From positions 372,001 through 436,000 of the forward strand of contig JABSSW010000001.1 of assembly GCA_018902385.1 (NCBI GenBank): a DNA stretch of 64,000 bases, given 5' to 3'. The stretch's first letter is position 1; the number at the start of each line of letters is the position of its first letter. Position numbers and translations under genes: made by a program. A model generated the notes under the pieces. It saw nothing but the letters and a program-made list of their open reading frames with translations. It ran no database searches and was not told the DNA's origin. This stretch comes from Physcia stellaris. Lineage: Eukaryota; Ascomycota; Lecanoromycetes; Caliciales; Physciaceae. Of this stretch, positions 48,989-61,685 are shown in pieces.

Positions 48989-49514
48989 ATGAGTTCTGGG
49001 TATTTACAACTGGGGTTATGGATAGTGTGAAGGCTGATACTGGAAAGATGGGTTCTTCTGTTTATGTAGGCAGGAAGGTGGAGAGTACTCCGACAAGCAT
49101 CTGCCTGAAATCCAGACGACTGGTATGGCTGTAAGAGGCGTGATCGAGCATGTCTTTACTATTCAACAAAATTCAGTGATTATTGCTCGACGATCTCCGG
49201 TACTACATGTGATTTCAGGGTGAGGCCCGGCCCCCTCCGTGATATAAGCCTAAAGTGGTCTAGACACGGGCTTGGCGGCTAAGGCGTCTGGAATCCCGGC
49301 TCGCAGACTCCGAACCCTCAGGTGGTAAAGGCAAACTGGCATTTCTCTGCTCAAGCACATGTCATTGATTATATAGCTCTTTTACCGGTCATTTTTGCTT
49401 CACCAACAATTCGCATGCAATGGGATTCTCGCATGGCTGTCACGACTGTCGAACTTGGCCAGTGAGACAACGCTGATGATACCGAACACCTAAAGAGCTT
49501 TCGCAGGAGTCAAG
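48989..49514. other. Promoter region of HRD1
   Basis: About 525 bp. Around 49262-49320 lies a tRNA-like stretch (TTGGCGGCTAAGGCG, with a GTCTG/CAGAC stem), but it lacks a B-box. No gene is called. Confidence 0.5.
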
Positions 49515-52117
49515 ATGAGGTTGGCAATGTACGCCGGGGTAAGCTTGTGCAAGCAATCTTGCATTTCTTTGATTCTTGCTAGCATTATCCTAACTTCACA
49601 GGCGTCTACGGTCCTGGCTACTGGCGTTGTCCTTAGAGCACTTCACGAACGAGCAAACTTCTACTCGGCATGCGTCTACCTGGCCCAAAGCAATGCTTGT
49701 TTGATGGTGAGATACTCGGAACAACTCTCTTGACGGACATAATGGACTCATAATGGCTCAGATCTTGACGAATCTTGCACTGCTTGGTGTCGGGGCATTT
49801 ATGCTTGGCCTACAGCGATTATTCTTCGGAACATTAAGGCCTATTGAAGTCGAGCAGCTCTACGAAAAAGCCTGGTTCGCGATTACCGAAACATGTCTCG
49901 CCATGACAATATTCCGGGAAGAAGTGGGCGCATACTTTCTGGTGATGTTCGTAAGCCTCTTAATAGGAAAAGTGTGGGGTTGGATTGGAGAAGGTCGGGT
50001 TGAGATCCTTGAACAGCAACCGCCAGCGAATCCACGATTGTTCCACCTTCGGCTGTCAACGTCGCTTCTCATATCAACTTTATTTGACTTGTACATGCTT
50101 CTCTACTCGGTTCAGACAGTCCTTCAGCAAGCACGCCCAAACATGATGGTGGTCTTCGCATTCGAATTTGCTGTCCTCCATGTCACCTCGCTGTCAACAG
50201 CCGCGCGCTACACTGTGTCTCTATACGAAGCATCTGTAATTAAAAACCAGATGAAAGTCCGCAGAGATCAGATAAGGCAAGAACGAGCACAGGCTCAGCA
50301 GGAGGCTGCTACGACGGATGGCCAGCAACGTACAGCTCCTTCCCCAACCAGCACATCCGCTGAGGACGATGTTGACAATCTGGACATTGATGTACCCGGT
50401 TGGGAAGAAAAGGGCCGATGGGTTTTCTATTTGGACTTGGCTACAGGTAGATCTCATTTGGCTACGATTGGAAAGTCTGAGCTGACCCATGCCATCAGAT
50501 TTTTTCAAACTTGTTCTTTATCTAACTTTCTTTTTCGTTCTGTGCATGTTCTACGGCATGCCTATTCATATAATTCGGGATGTCGCTTTGACTATCCGCT
50601 CTTTCTACAAACGGATCAACGACTTCGTCAAGTATCGGCAAGCAACGCGAGATATGAATGACCGTTACCCGGACGCAAGCGGTGAGGAGGTCGCCAGGGA
50701 AGATGTCTGTATAATCTGTCGTGAGGATATGAGAGCTTGGACTCAGCCAGCGCCGGCCGAGAATCCACCAAACGCCAACGCTCAACCAGCGCCAGCTCGT
50801 GCAGCTCTTGACGAACGAACGAGACCGAAGAAGTTGCCTTGTGGCCATATACTGCATTTCGCCTGCCTTCGAAGCTGGTTAGAGCGGCAACAAAATTGCC
50901 CTACATGCCGACGACCAGTTCTTGTTGCAGAAACCACAGCTTCGCCTGCCGGCCCCAATGTGCCCAACCCAGTTGCCGGAGCGGCACCTGCAGCAAATCA
51001 ACAAGCAGCTCACCCAGCTCACCCAGCTGGTAACGCGCCTGCTGTACACCAGAACGTTTTCAATTTCGGTCCTTTCCGCTTGGCCTTTGGAGCAAGGATA
51101 GGACGTGGCGTACCACCGCAAATCAACAACAATCCAGCTGCGCCCCACCAACCACAAATTCCTGGAGAGTTCCAAGGTTTTGGTAATCCCTTTGGATTAT
51201 TCGGTCAGCCTCCAGCTCAACCACAAACCAACGCCCGCTTTACTCCACATAACGTATCAGCGCAGCTTCACCAAATCGAGCAGCAATTGATGCGAGAGGT
51301 TAATTCGCTCAGAGCACAATCAGACCAACTGTACCTGGTCCGGGCTCTTCAGGGCGAACTAGCGAGACTACGGATACAACAGGCTCAAGGCAATCAGATT
51401 CCCTTGATGAACGGGAGTGCCATCACGAACCAACAGAGACCTCTAAACATAACAGGACAGGGTCTTCAGCCTATGGCTGTCCCATTAGGTGGACCCAACC
51501 AGCCTTTCAGTATGCCTCAAGCTTATGCCTCAGGCCAACAGCAGCAAAGTATGGGCACTGGGCACCCAGATCTCCCTTCTGGTTTGACTCTGCCCCAGGG
51601 CTGGTCGGTTCTGCCGTTGCAAAGGGTCGCCTCTGCTAGTAATAACGCAAACGATGCGTCTACGGTAACTTCTCATAACCAACAGCTCCCACCATCGCAA
51701 GTCCCTGTTATCTCGACCGAGACTCAAGCCAGCACCTCACATGGTGTCGATACCACAGCGCCAGGCTTACAACAAAGCGGCAACCCTCCTATGATAACAG
51801 AGACGTCCTCAATACCTCTAGAAGCTACTACAACTCAATCGGCTCCATCGACTGTGAACGAAACAGCAGACACCTCCCATTCTTCAGATCTACCACCAGT
51901 TGATATCCCTCAGTGGGGCTCCGCACCGTTGCCACCATCCAACGATTCGGAGGACAACACGTCCGCAAAAGCGGAACCTGGATCAACCTCCGTGAACGGC
52001 ACCGCCAATCATCTACACGAAGCCTCCAATGCAGGGTCTTCACCGCAAGAAAGGCGAGAAGCGAAGGGTAAAGGCAAGGCTGTCACGATCGAGGATTCAA
52101 CAGATGACCTCGATTAG
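49515..52117 (+). CDS. HRD1: ERAD E3 ubiquitin ligase HRD1 (synoviolin)
   Basis: Four exons (49515-49538, 49602-49706, 49762-50446, 50499-52117) give 810 residues. The first exon is 24 bases (MRLAMYAG). The N-terminal ~290 residues are multi-spanning: [98 protein letters not shown]. The RING-H2 finger spans about 342-408: C342-C345 (CIICREDM), a 40-residue Pro/Ala insert, [19 protein letters not shown] and CPTC408. The rest is disordered and Gln/Pro/Ser-rich. HRD1 forms the ER retrotranslocation channel and ubiquitinates misfolded lumenal and membrane proteins for the proteasome. The insert between the two RING halves is common in fungal HRD1. Confidence 0.95.
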
Positions 52118-52984
52118 CCTAGAACAATCTCAAACTGTAATTAAGTGTCACGATAGTCGGGATGCATAGCGTTGGTGTCATGGATTACAGCCCCCGGGGT
52201 GAGGCAAAGTGCAGGCAATTGGGATTGTACTGATAGTTTTTTAGCATCGAAAGTTGTTTTTTAGGGTCTGGCCTGTTCATCGTTTTCTTTTTCGTAGGAG
52301 CTCGTTCCTCGTGGCTCTTTCTCACTCGTTTGCTAGGTACTAACACCAGGAGAGTTCCTTACAAAATCGGGGATTGCAAGTCCCCTCCCCTGCCATCTTG
52401 AGGACTGCCAGACATTCGTACGAGATTCAAGGCCTCCTCCGATTGACGAGTTTCGCAGAGTTTTGCATCTATCTGCGATTAGCTGACTCTTGGAGTTGAG
52501 ATTCGATGAACCCATACGATAGTAGAACTTCAAATGTCGATTCAAGTGGCGCGAAAGAGAGTTAGGTTATCCAAAAAAGAGAAGAGAAAAAAAAAACACT
52601 GTTTCTTGTCTCCTTACCGTAAACAGTGTAGGAGATAGCGTATTCGTTCCTTGTATACGTACTTGCTCTGTGTTGTGTGTGTGGCTCGGGAAATCGAGTC
52701 TGAGGAGTTGTACTGGCAGGGGGACAGCTTCAAAGCTGGGTAGAAACAGTAAAGTAGGCTGATTGAGTAGTGTAATAGGGAGAATATGATCTTTTCAGTT
52801 ATTGACTTAATTGAAATACGCGTCACGGTTTCGATGTTCTCGGAACATTGGAAAGAGATGAATTGACAGGGGGATTGCAAAAACACCATGCTTCGATCTG
52901 CATTGTGTGTGAGCTTGGTACGACTACTTAGAAGCGTAGGAAGGGTTTAGCGATCCTCAAATGATTCCATTTTCCCCATTGATT
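52118..52984. other. Convergent intergenic region
   Basis: The HRD1 3' region faces the 3' end of the cysteine-rich gene. A-runs lie near 52588-52600. No gene is seen. Confidence 0.5.
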
Positions 52985-53736
52985 TCAACAAAGTTCAACT
53001 GTGCTCTCAAGCAGGGACGCACACCCCCGGACAATCAGCAGCGATGCCCCCGTACAATCCACATTCGTCACATCATCAATACACTTCTCCCCATTCGCGC
53101 ACTGCAAGCCCGCAAGGGTAGCACAGAGCTTCTTGGGCGTGCACACCCCGGGACAGTCCTGCGCAGCGCCACACCCGCTCTTGGGATCATGCACGCAGGT
53201 CTCGCCCGCCAGACACGGGGGCAGGCCCCTGGAATCGCAAAGCCGCTTGGGGTTGAGGACGCAGATGCCGCCGCAGTCCCTGCCGCCCTTGTTGGGGTCG
53301 CAGGTATCGCGGGGGTCATCGACGCAGATCTCGTCCGCGCCCGCGCACTGGATGTTGCCGAAGCCGCCGCAGAAGACGGGCTCCGGGCAGTAGCCGGTTT
53401 GCTGGATCGAGAAGCCGGGGAGGGCTTTGCATTTTTGGCCGTAGGGGCAGGGTTGCGCGTTGGTGGTGAGGGTGCAGGATGGTTCGCAGCTGCCGGGGCA
53501 GAGGTCCGGGTTTGCCTGCGTGCAGGGGAGGGATGGGGCGGGCTTGACGCAGATTTCTTTCTTGGTGCATTTGGGGAGCTTGGAGAGGCCGCAGAGGGTT
53601 GGTCCCTAGGTTCGGGGTGAGTAGGGAGAGGGGAGTGAGAGGAGGGCTTTGGGTGGTGTCATACCTTCTTCGCTGATGCCGCAAGAGCGGGTACTACTAG
53701 GGCGAGGCCCAGGAGTGTTGCACCGGTGAGACGCAT
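52985..53736 (-). CDS. Secreted cysteine-rich repeat protein, probably frame-broken at its end
   Basis: Exon 1 (53736-53665) encodes a signal peptide (MRLTGATLLGLALVVPALAA, then SAKK). Exon 2 (from 53605) encodes the mature protein with about 35 cysteines in repeated modules. Each module has a core like EICVDDPRDTCDPNKGGRDC followed by GGICV; the next is ETCVHDPKSGCGAAQDCPGV then CT; the third starts GEKCIDDVTNVDC. The first half has another pattern (CTKKEICVKPAPSLPCTQ, CPYGQKCKALPGF). Module 3 should end in a CPGVC-like unit, but the frame changes at the five-base run 53047-53051. With one more base it would read ADCPGVCVPA and stop at 53007; as sequenced it runs to 52985. No named domain is certain. 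It resembles secreted fungal proteins with D-D-P/C-G-G-x-C modules. Confidence 0.75.
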
Positions 53737-56700
53737 GTTTTTGGCTTAGAAGTCAGGAAATGAAAGCTGCTACTCCGTTTTCGACAAGTGGTGCAGAGAT
53801 TTGCGTATTTCTCTGGCTGAGAGTAGCATCGACATCGTAGGAGTGCTGGCCTTTTTATATCGTCTGGTGGGAATCCAGACTGTGAAATTGACTTCTGATA
53901 GTTTCCTATTTTTCCTTGGTACCACCAACGCTTTGAGCCAACAGGAGTAGCTGGTAGTTGTAGTGTAACGATAGATTCCTATTTTTCCTTGGTTCCAGCA
54001 AAACTTGGACCCAAAGAGAAGTAGCCGGGAGTGGTAGTGTAACCGCCAAGGCTGACGTGCATACATATTAGGTAAAACATGCACTAGTTAAACGATTTCT
54101 CTTCATCTGGCCACGCTTTGTTGCGCCGATCTACCCCGGGCCACGGTTCGGAAGAGCTCAATTGAGGCGTGCCGCTCAGCGTTCCATGTGGCTTGAGTCA
54201 GTCCATATCATGATCATAGACCGAAACCGTAAATGGGAAGACGATATTGACGCCGCGATAATATTTGCCTTTGGAATTCGCTTCTTTCCCTTGGCACGCC
54301 GTTCTCCGAGGTCTCATCCTTAGCGCTCAAGGCAATGATGGGGCATCGTTGGTTGCCGCTGACTGCTCCTTCGTATTACTATGCCAAGATGTGAGCTGAT
54401 CAGTCAGATTGAAGGAGCGCGTTTCGTAAGGATGCGCTCGAATGTCGAAACGACCCTGGCACCGATGCAATTGAGGATTCACTTCTTGCAGTGATAAAGG
54501 CAACGTCGTGTACTGTGGGCCAACGAGCAAATGTAGCCTGCAAGCGAATCGAACAATAGCTCACACGCGGACAATGGCTTCTTGCTGATTCCATACCTGC
54601 TGAAGCGTCGGACGTTCCAGAGTGGAGCTCCTCGTGGTCTGCAATCGCCTGGCAGTGAGGCCTCGCTCGTGGTGACTGAAATTTCTCTCATTGGGAGGAT
54701 AGAAAGAGCGGAGAAGGGCAAAGTGAGAAATGTGATCAGCTCTCACTCCTTCATCCCTCCACTCTAGGCCTTGCAGCGAATACGAGAGTCAATTGAGTGG
54801 CCATGATTAAGTCGAACATGGAAGCAGTTGGTTGCCTTATCGGCAGGTAGTATCAGCAGCAGCTGACAGCCTGCAAGCGCCTCAGGATCCTGTGGCCAGA
54901 ACTGTGCGATGTAATTTCTTTACACCTGACTATCTGCCCTTTTTGAGACCAAAGTCGTAGGGAGAAGAACGTTACTATCTTCCTGATAGTTCCAAAGACG
55001 ATAATCGGGTTGCCAGTGCTAACAACTCCGATACAAACAACACATCCTAGGCTTAGAGACAGAGAAAGCACAGAAAAACTATGTTGCGAGTGGCTGTAGC
55101 TTTGTTTACAACACCGAACCGGCTCAGATATGGTTCCTGACGTTATACAATCGTTCTCGTATGGGAATCCACAACGTTGGGCTATTTCCCAAAGGGTTAT
55201 AGTGTTGCTGATGTCACCCGAACCGTGAAAGGATTATCAATGAAGAAATGTCTATAGATATGACAACAACGAAATTGCTTCCATCGGGTTCTTTAGGATA
55301 GCCGATGTGTGTGCAATTGTTTAGCAGATAACGATCTCAGGAGGAGAGACAGGAATAGCTTCCACTGGAGCTCGTGCAATCTCACACATCTAAAATATCT
55401 TAGACGAAGAGGAAAAAAGTTGAGCAGGTGTTCAACGACTGAGAATTCTTTATTGAACAGAATGCTCTTACGCTCTATAGACAGTATGAAGAAGTAAGGA
55501 ATGGTTAATGAGATATCTGGGCCTACCTCAGTTTGGTATCCTCAGCACCTTGCAGCAGTGCCTTATGCTTCCAAACTCCTCTCTTACGCATGCTAAGTCG
55601 TTGCACTTCCTCCCATCCCTTCATCCCACGCGTATCCCGGAAAGCCTACACAAGCCCCAATCAGTCATCAGCTTGAGCCTGACCCCTACCTGCCCCTCTC
55701 CACTCAACCTCAACAACTACTTCTCGCCATAGAGCTGCTGTTCGGCACCATTTCCCAGAACCCCTCCGCAGAGTAATTCCAATTGACACCGAGCATATGT
55801 CGTTGCCTATACAACGGGCCACATTTCAAGACGAGTAACTGCACAAAGTCTTCGCCATAAAGTTCAGGAGAAATGGAAATGATTGTACCGAGTTCATCAC
55901 TACTTTTCCTACCAACAGTCGAAAAAACCCATTGCATTCGTTCGTGTTTGAGTTGCCACAATTGTGCTTATGATGGCGATCTATGAAGCAGCGGAATTAT
56001 TTGAGAGCTATAACCTGTCATCGTGAGTCAGGGCCTCCACTACGAGTAATTTCGTTTCTCCGGCGAAATATTGAAATATAGTGCAGTCACGTTAAGGGGA
56101 CTCGGAGGACCTAGTGTGTCATTAGTCGTTGATACTAGAGAAAATGATCCCGGCTTTGCGATCTCGTGAAGAGTCATGCTGAAATGTTAACGGCGTAAGA
56201 AAGGCAAAGGTTTGATTTGGCTGTGGGGGTGTTCCGGAACTCGAGTGAGGAGAAGAGGCGGCAGGGAGGACTGAGTAGAAGGGCAATGTCGACAGATGAC
56301 GTGACGAGATACAGTAACTCAAATGGAACAACAAGTTCGGAAGAGAAAGCGCGCCGTTAAGGTACCCTTCTTACCCGTAGAGCGAGTTTGTGAAGTTCCT
56401 GATGATGGCCCAGGTGTATCTACTGTAGGACATGATCCCGTCTGTGCCGCCGCAGAAGCGCTCTAGGCGCGTATTCAAAAGCATTTCGGACGAGAGCCTC
56501 CACCATCTGCTGTCGCCCTCCCGTATATCTAGATGACTATATTAATGCGTGATTGCCAAAACTCTGTATCTTGATGTCAAAGACGTTCACCCCTCGCCAA
56601 TACTCCACGGATTAGGAGAAATCCCTTCGCCGAGTGTCGCCGAGTGTCGATCTTTGACCGGACTTTGATGCGCAGCGGTACTCTTCGATTGGGAATTCGT

Positions 56701-56869
56701 CATAGCAATCTAAAGCATAGATTCTCTCAGCGTCTTCTACCATTCCACATAGACTCGTCTCTCTATATGTTCATCTCCTTTGTCTCTATCATACATCCTT
56801 AATCTTAAATATAGCACCAGTCTACGTTCCCCACGTGGTATCTCTAACTCCTACCCTCTTCCCCCAACA
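53737..56869. other. Gene-poor region (about 3.1 kb)
   Basis: The start is the promoter of the cysteine-rich gene, with a tandem duplication (listed separately). Later a minus-strand frame at 55961-55710 reads like protein (SSDELGTIISISPELYGEDF, then VQLLVLKCGPLYRQRHMLG) but lacks clear splice partners. I leave it unassigned. The last ~300 bp are the promoter of the dehydrogenase gene. Nothing else recognised. Confidence 0.4.
53897..54043. repeat. Two-copy tandem repeat, period 73 bp
   Basis: The block beginning TTCCTATTTTTCCTTGGT at 53903 recurs at 53976. Both copies end in GTAGTGTAAC or GGTAGTGTAAC (53969 and 54043) and share most positions between, with scattered differences. It lies 160-310 bp upstream of the minus-strand start at 53736, so it may duplicate a promoter element. 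Confidence 0.85.
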
Positions 56870-57781
56870 ATGTCCAGCCTCACGAACAAAGTCATCGCCA
56901 TAACCGGTGCCTCCGGCGGCATCGGCCTCGCAACCGCACACCTCCTCGCCTCCCGCGGCTGCATCCTCTCCCTCGCCGACATCTCCGATTCCGAGCTCCA
57001 ATCCGCCTCTAGCACGCTCCAATCAACATACCCCTCCGCGAAAATCCACGCCCAAGTCTTAGACGTCACTTCCAGCTCCGAAGTCGATTCCTGGATTGAG
57101 AACATAGTGAAACAATTCGGGTGTCTGGACGGCGCGGCGAATTTGGCTGGTATACTGGGCACACCGGGCCCGAAGGTGGAGGAATTGGAGGACGAGGTGT
57201 GGGAGCGGGTGATGGGGGTTAATGCGAAGGGGGTGTTTCATTGTGTCAGAGCGCAGTTGAGAATTATGGGGAAGGAAGACGGAGAGGGAAAGGAGACGAA
57301 AGGGGGGAGCATTGTCAATGCGTCAAGTATAGCGGGGCTCGCGGCGGCGCCAGGGTTGGCTATATATGCTGCTAGCAAGGTGAGTCGAGTTATTCCTGAG
57401 ATTGCTGTCGGTGAGGGCGCTGATGAGATGCGGTGGGGGATAGCATGCAGTTATTGGTCTTACCAAAACTGCTGCGAGGGAGGTGGGGGAGCGAGGGATC
57501 AGGTTGAATTGTGTTGCGCCGTGAGTAGCTCTGTCTTCCCTCATCATGCGGCATCAATGCTGGCTGGGTGTTGGTAACTGACATACATTCCCTTTCCCGA
57601 TATTAGGGGCCGTATCGAGACGTCAATGGTTGAGAGCGTGCCTCGGGATGTTACGAGGACGGCGTTGAAAAGGTCAGGGAAACCGGAGGAGGTGGCGCAG
57701 CTCATCTCTTTCCTTCTGAGTGATGAGAGTTCTTACATCACTGGCTCGGTCCATTTGGTCGACGGTGGCTGGAGCTGCTGA
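56870..57781 (+). CDS. Short-chain dehydrogenase/reductase (classical SDR)
   Basis: Three exons (56870-57379, 57444-57520, 57607-57781) give 253 residues, a normal SDR length. The cofactor motif TGASGGIG is at 12-19, then [10 protein letters not shown] (the Asp after the second strand suggests NAD(H) preference), DGAANLAGI (NAG motif), [10 protein letters not shown] (catalytic Ser) and YAASK with Tyr166 and Lys170. After the first intron come [34 protein letters not shown], and the end [17 protein letters not shown]. All catalytic residues are present. The substrate is not readable from sequence; such enzymes often resemble 3-oxoacyl reductases or polyol/quinone dehydrogenases. No secondary-metabolite cluster surrounds it. 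A frame at 56780 runs upstream, but the ATG at 56870 fits the fold. Confidence 0.93.
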
Positions 57782-57914
57782 ATTCAGCACTTGTCCTGAT
57801 CATCGTCAAGGAAATAGCTTGTCTTGATGAAGTTCTAAAGAGAATCGAAGAATTAAGTTTCGAACACTATCTTCTCCGCTAACCTCTCATAACCAAGGAA
57901 ATATTGTCTACCTA

Positions 57915-60831
57915 CTAAAGTTTGTTTGGTCTCCAAAATCCTGCTAAATCTTCTTGGTCTGGATCATTATATTCACGTTGCTGGCGATTGTCAGGATTGT
58001 TGCCATACCCGTCTTGTCCTGCTGGTATGACAAAATTGGGCCAATGTCTATACCGATGGGAATGAAGATTGTCTTTCTTTGTTCCGATTTGCTCAACCCC
58101 AGCAAATGCAGAGATTGGGGTGTATAGGTTTTCCCTTAGATCGGCCGCTGGGTTGTCGTAGTCTAGAAGCTGGGGTTGATGGGATGCGTTGTAGAATGGA
58201 TTCGAGCTTAGCGTCGAGCCAGGAATGTCAACATCATAGCTGTCCCTACTGTCTTCGAGTGCTCCTTCGATGTAGGCCAGATTCCCTCGATCGAGATTGT
58301 GGATATCTCGCAGCTCTGAAGGTTCGGCGAAATTATGTAGCTGGAGCGATCGTGTTTCTCCTCCTTGTCCGCTGAATTTTTCAGGATCGGAAGCACATAA
58401 ATTGTACCCGTCAACCTCATCATCGGGAAGAATCTGGCCTTGATAAATACTTTGACACGCATGCCATGATTCAATAGGGAGAGGACCTTGAGATTTGTTC
58501 GAATGTTCATTTCTATGCAAGAGCCATGGCGTACGTACGTCGGAGCTAGAGGCTAAACTTGGTCGGTTGAGTACCTGTGTCTGGGTCTTCTGCACTTCTT
58601 CAGAACGAGAAAACGTGGCAAAATCTTCGGCGCCGCAGTAAGCTGGTAGAGATGCAGGAGTGTAGGTGATGTTGGTACGAAGTAACGATCTGGGTGAATA
58701 CAGATCAGGACCTCTGTCCAACATCTTTTCATGAGACACCAGGCTATTTGGGGTCAATGCATGACTCTGGTCAAAGTTGCCGGCGTCCTGTGGCTGAATG
58801 CTGTTATTCATTGGGTTTTCAAGATGATGAACCTCTTTCGCATATTCGCGTACCCTAGATGTGTCCGCGGCGTTCTTGTGTTTTTGTGAAAGTACCTTGC
58901 AGGCTCCGAAAAGATTTTCCAGTGCTTCATCAAAACGCAATGGGAGGTCATGCCTCGTTCTCGCCTCCTGATCTGATCGAGAGGGCTGCATTTCACAGGA
59001 GATGTTAACTTCGAAGGGGGGTTTTTCCTCGTGGTCAACGTTCTGTGAGACGTTTCGGTTGCGCAAGCTACCCTCTGGTAGTTCAGCCGGAGAAGCGGTG
59101 TCTTCTCGAGTATTAAGAGTACTGTGGGATGCCTCTTCTGCTTGCACTACAGTGGCTACGGTGGTAACATCTGGAGGAGCAGCATTCGGAGTCAAAGTTC
59201 TGGTTTTCGATCGCTTGCGACGTATCTCGGGATCGATGTCTGAAACACGAGGAGTCTTGTCTTCAAATGTCTTGTCAGGACTTGAAGAGCAATGCGTGAA
59301 GCCCCGTAATTGCTCCTTAGGCTTTTCTCGAGCATCGTGTTGGACTTGGTTGGGTGTTACATCGACCATAGGGTGAGTGACCTTGCTTGAAGTAGATTCA
59401 GACCACGTGTAGTAGCTCGATGAGTCAAATGGAGATCCTTCAACTTCTTGTCGCTCACGTGGAGAAGTTTTCCTACGTACATCATGGTGGTCAACCACTA
59501 CCTTGATAGGTGAAGTCATGTTCACTCCAGAGCTTCCAAAACCGAGAAATGGTCGGTCAGGTAATTCGATTGGGGGGTTCGGCGATGCTGTCCTCGGTTT
59601 CGTTACATTGTTCGGATGGTCCTTGACAGTAGGTTTTTCCGTAGACGTCGTTATACTATTCCACTCTATTCTAGCTATATCTCTCCTCGGAGCTGTGTTT
59701 TGTGCCGTGAAGAATCTTGACATTTCCTCCTCAGCGTCTATAGCTTTGTCCCTTCTTCGTTTCTTTGTTTCGGGAGCTCGCTGTTCTGCATTGTCTTGCT
59801 TTGGTCTGCGTGGATTCAGGAATGCTACCTCGGAGAACGTGAGATCAGGGACTATCCGGACCAGAATTAGACCTTATCTTAACAGGAACGTAAGAGATAC
59901 TTACGGCCTCTACGACGTACTGGGGATGACGCTCGTCCCTTACCAAATAGGCCTGTTGGTGCTGATGATCTGATCTGTTGTCCTCGATTAACACCAAAGC
60001 ATGCTCATGAATCACTCGCATGCGCTCACAGTCAACCGATCCTGAGCAACATTTGGAGCACTGAAAGTATGCATCAAAGCATCACCAGAACGCTCTTTAC
60101 GCTTCCGTTTCTTCCCCTGCTTTGCCTTCCCATTTGGCTGTTTCTTCTTCCCTTTGTGCTTTTCGGACTTTTTGCTAGGTTGTTTCACTTCGTATTTGTC
60201 ATCCTTGGTCTTGTGTCTTGGTCTTCTCCCATACTGTTTGGTAGGTTTCTCTGGCGAAGATGCAGCATCGGGCCCAAATTCAGACATCCCGGAACCTGAT
60301 TCGGAAAAACGATCTTGCTCCAAATGGCTCATCCGTTCTTCCTGGTGTCTAGGCACCTGACGGCCCTTCTCCCGATCTAGAGATACTCCGGCAGGTTCCA
60401 GTATCGAGCTGGATGAGGTTTCGCAACGTCGCTTCCGTTTGTGCCTCGAAGATTCCTGGTCTAGGTGCTCATACGTACTGTTGTCGGGGAAGGTGCGAAA
60501 AGGCGCATGAAGACCAAGGCGCTCAGCGAGGCCCACATTGTTGGTGCCATTCACTCGCTGCTCGATCTCCAAGGCTCGAAGTCATTAGCGAGATTCAAGG
60601 TAAAGCATGGCACAATAGTCGAATACCGGTCAGTCTACCTCTACTTCTCTTCTCATGTTGATCTAGTCTCGGCGTACTCTTGTTCGCTAAGGAATCTGAA
60701 TCCACAGCGTCACCTTGTCGAAGTGGAAAAAGGCTGCCAGATCGATTCCCGATACTATCTGCTGATTTCTCAGCACGAGCCAGCCAAGTCTCTATTGCAG
60801 CCCTCGGTGAAAGCCGCGCCTCAGAGGGCAT
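57915..60831 (-). CDS. Large disordered nuclear-type protein, unknown function
   Basis: Four exons (60831-60627, 60574-60030, 59974-59905, 59851-57915) give 918 residues. It starts MPSEARLSPRAAIETWLARA. Junctions restore RLTALEIEQRVNGTNNVGLA, DRLTIRSSAPTGLFGKGRAS and VRRRGLPDLTFSEVAFLNPR. Strong nuclear localisation signals are present (KHKGKKKQPNGKAKQGKKRK; ETKKRRRDKA). A short motif EEEMSRFFTAQNT and the segment PDRPFLGFGSSGVN look conserved. One helix, DEALENLFGACKVLSQKHKN, may form a coiled coil. The rest is disordered and charged. The design (basic patches plus many short linear motifs) fits a chromatin or DNA-repair scaffold, but I cannot name it. It is divergent from HSP90. Confidence 0.8.
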
Positions 60832-61548
60832 TGAGCTATCTGACAGCCGTATTCAAAACAGGAAATCATCAGCGAACAGAAGCAAAAGGACAAGAAGGCA
60901 GCGTAATAGAGTAAACTAATTTCAATATGAACCTTACTTAGTCTACAATTCTACGTTTCAGGGAAACTTGGCCAGTGAGAATACACATGGCAGGCGCGAC
61001 GTTGAACAAGAAGTCCCCAGGTGCAGAGCCACTGGTTCCAACAGCTTTAATCGTCTACCAGAAATACACGCAGCGAACAGCATTGAACGCACAGCCAAAG
61101 AAAGGACAGTAACGATTGCAATTGAGGCGCCCTACTTAGCCCACCATCCACTATCGATGGGTAACAGTGTTTAGAGCAGCCCGAAAGTAGACTCATACTT
61201 CCACTACGCTCCCAGGCTTACTCAAATCTTGCTTTAGAGTCGCTGTTGAAAACTCAGTGATTTCAACGATGACCGTCACGCTTTGTGGCATGCAAGAATG
61301 CTGATAGTTCACCAATTCCTCAAAGACTAGACGCTATGATGATACTTATGCCGACTGAGGTGAGTCAATCGCAAGTAGATACAGTAAGTAGTAGTAAGTA
61401 CTTACCATAGGATTCACGATTCAGCGACACAGCCACATTGAAGGTATTTCGAGGCGAATGAGGCCATCGAAGGCAATAGAATCGTGCAGAACAAGCAGTA
61501 CTCGCCGATCACGTGATAGAAAGCGGAAGATCCCTGTCAGGGCAGCTA

Positions 61549-61559
61549 GAAGCTTCTTT
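61549..61559 (+). promoter_or_regulatory. Candidate heat-shock element
   Basis: The sequence AGAAGCTTCTT fits the nGAAnnTTCn core bound by Hsf1, with a further TTC in roughly the right spacing downstream (GGCTTC, 61564-61569). It lies about 240 bp upstream of the HSP90 start, a suitable distance. The match is to the consensus only. Confidence 0.5.
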
Positions 61560-61685
61560 CGCGGCTTCAAATTTATTTCCTTCTAGGCCCCTTTGACCAA
61601 ACAATCAATAATTTCCTCCATCGCAACAACAACGACCACAACAATCTCACACTTTAGCACGTACTAAGAACACGAACCATTGTTT

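Noticed and set aside
49262-49320. tRNA-like A-box and GTCTG/CAGAC stem before HRD1
   Set aside because: The B-box is missing and the loop is too long for an anticodon arm; at best a decayed fragment.
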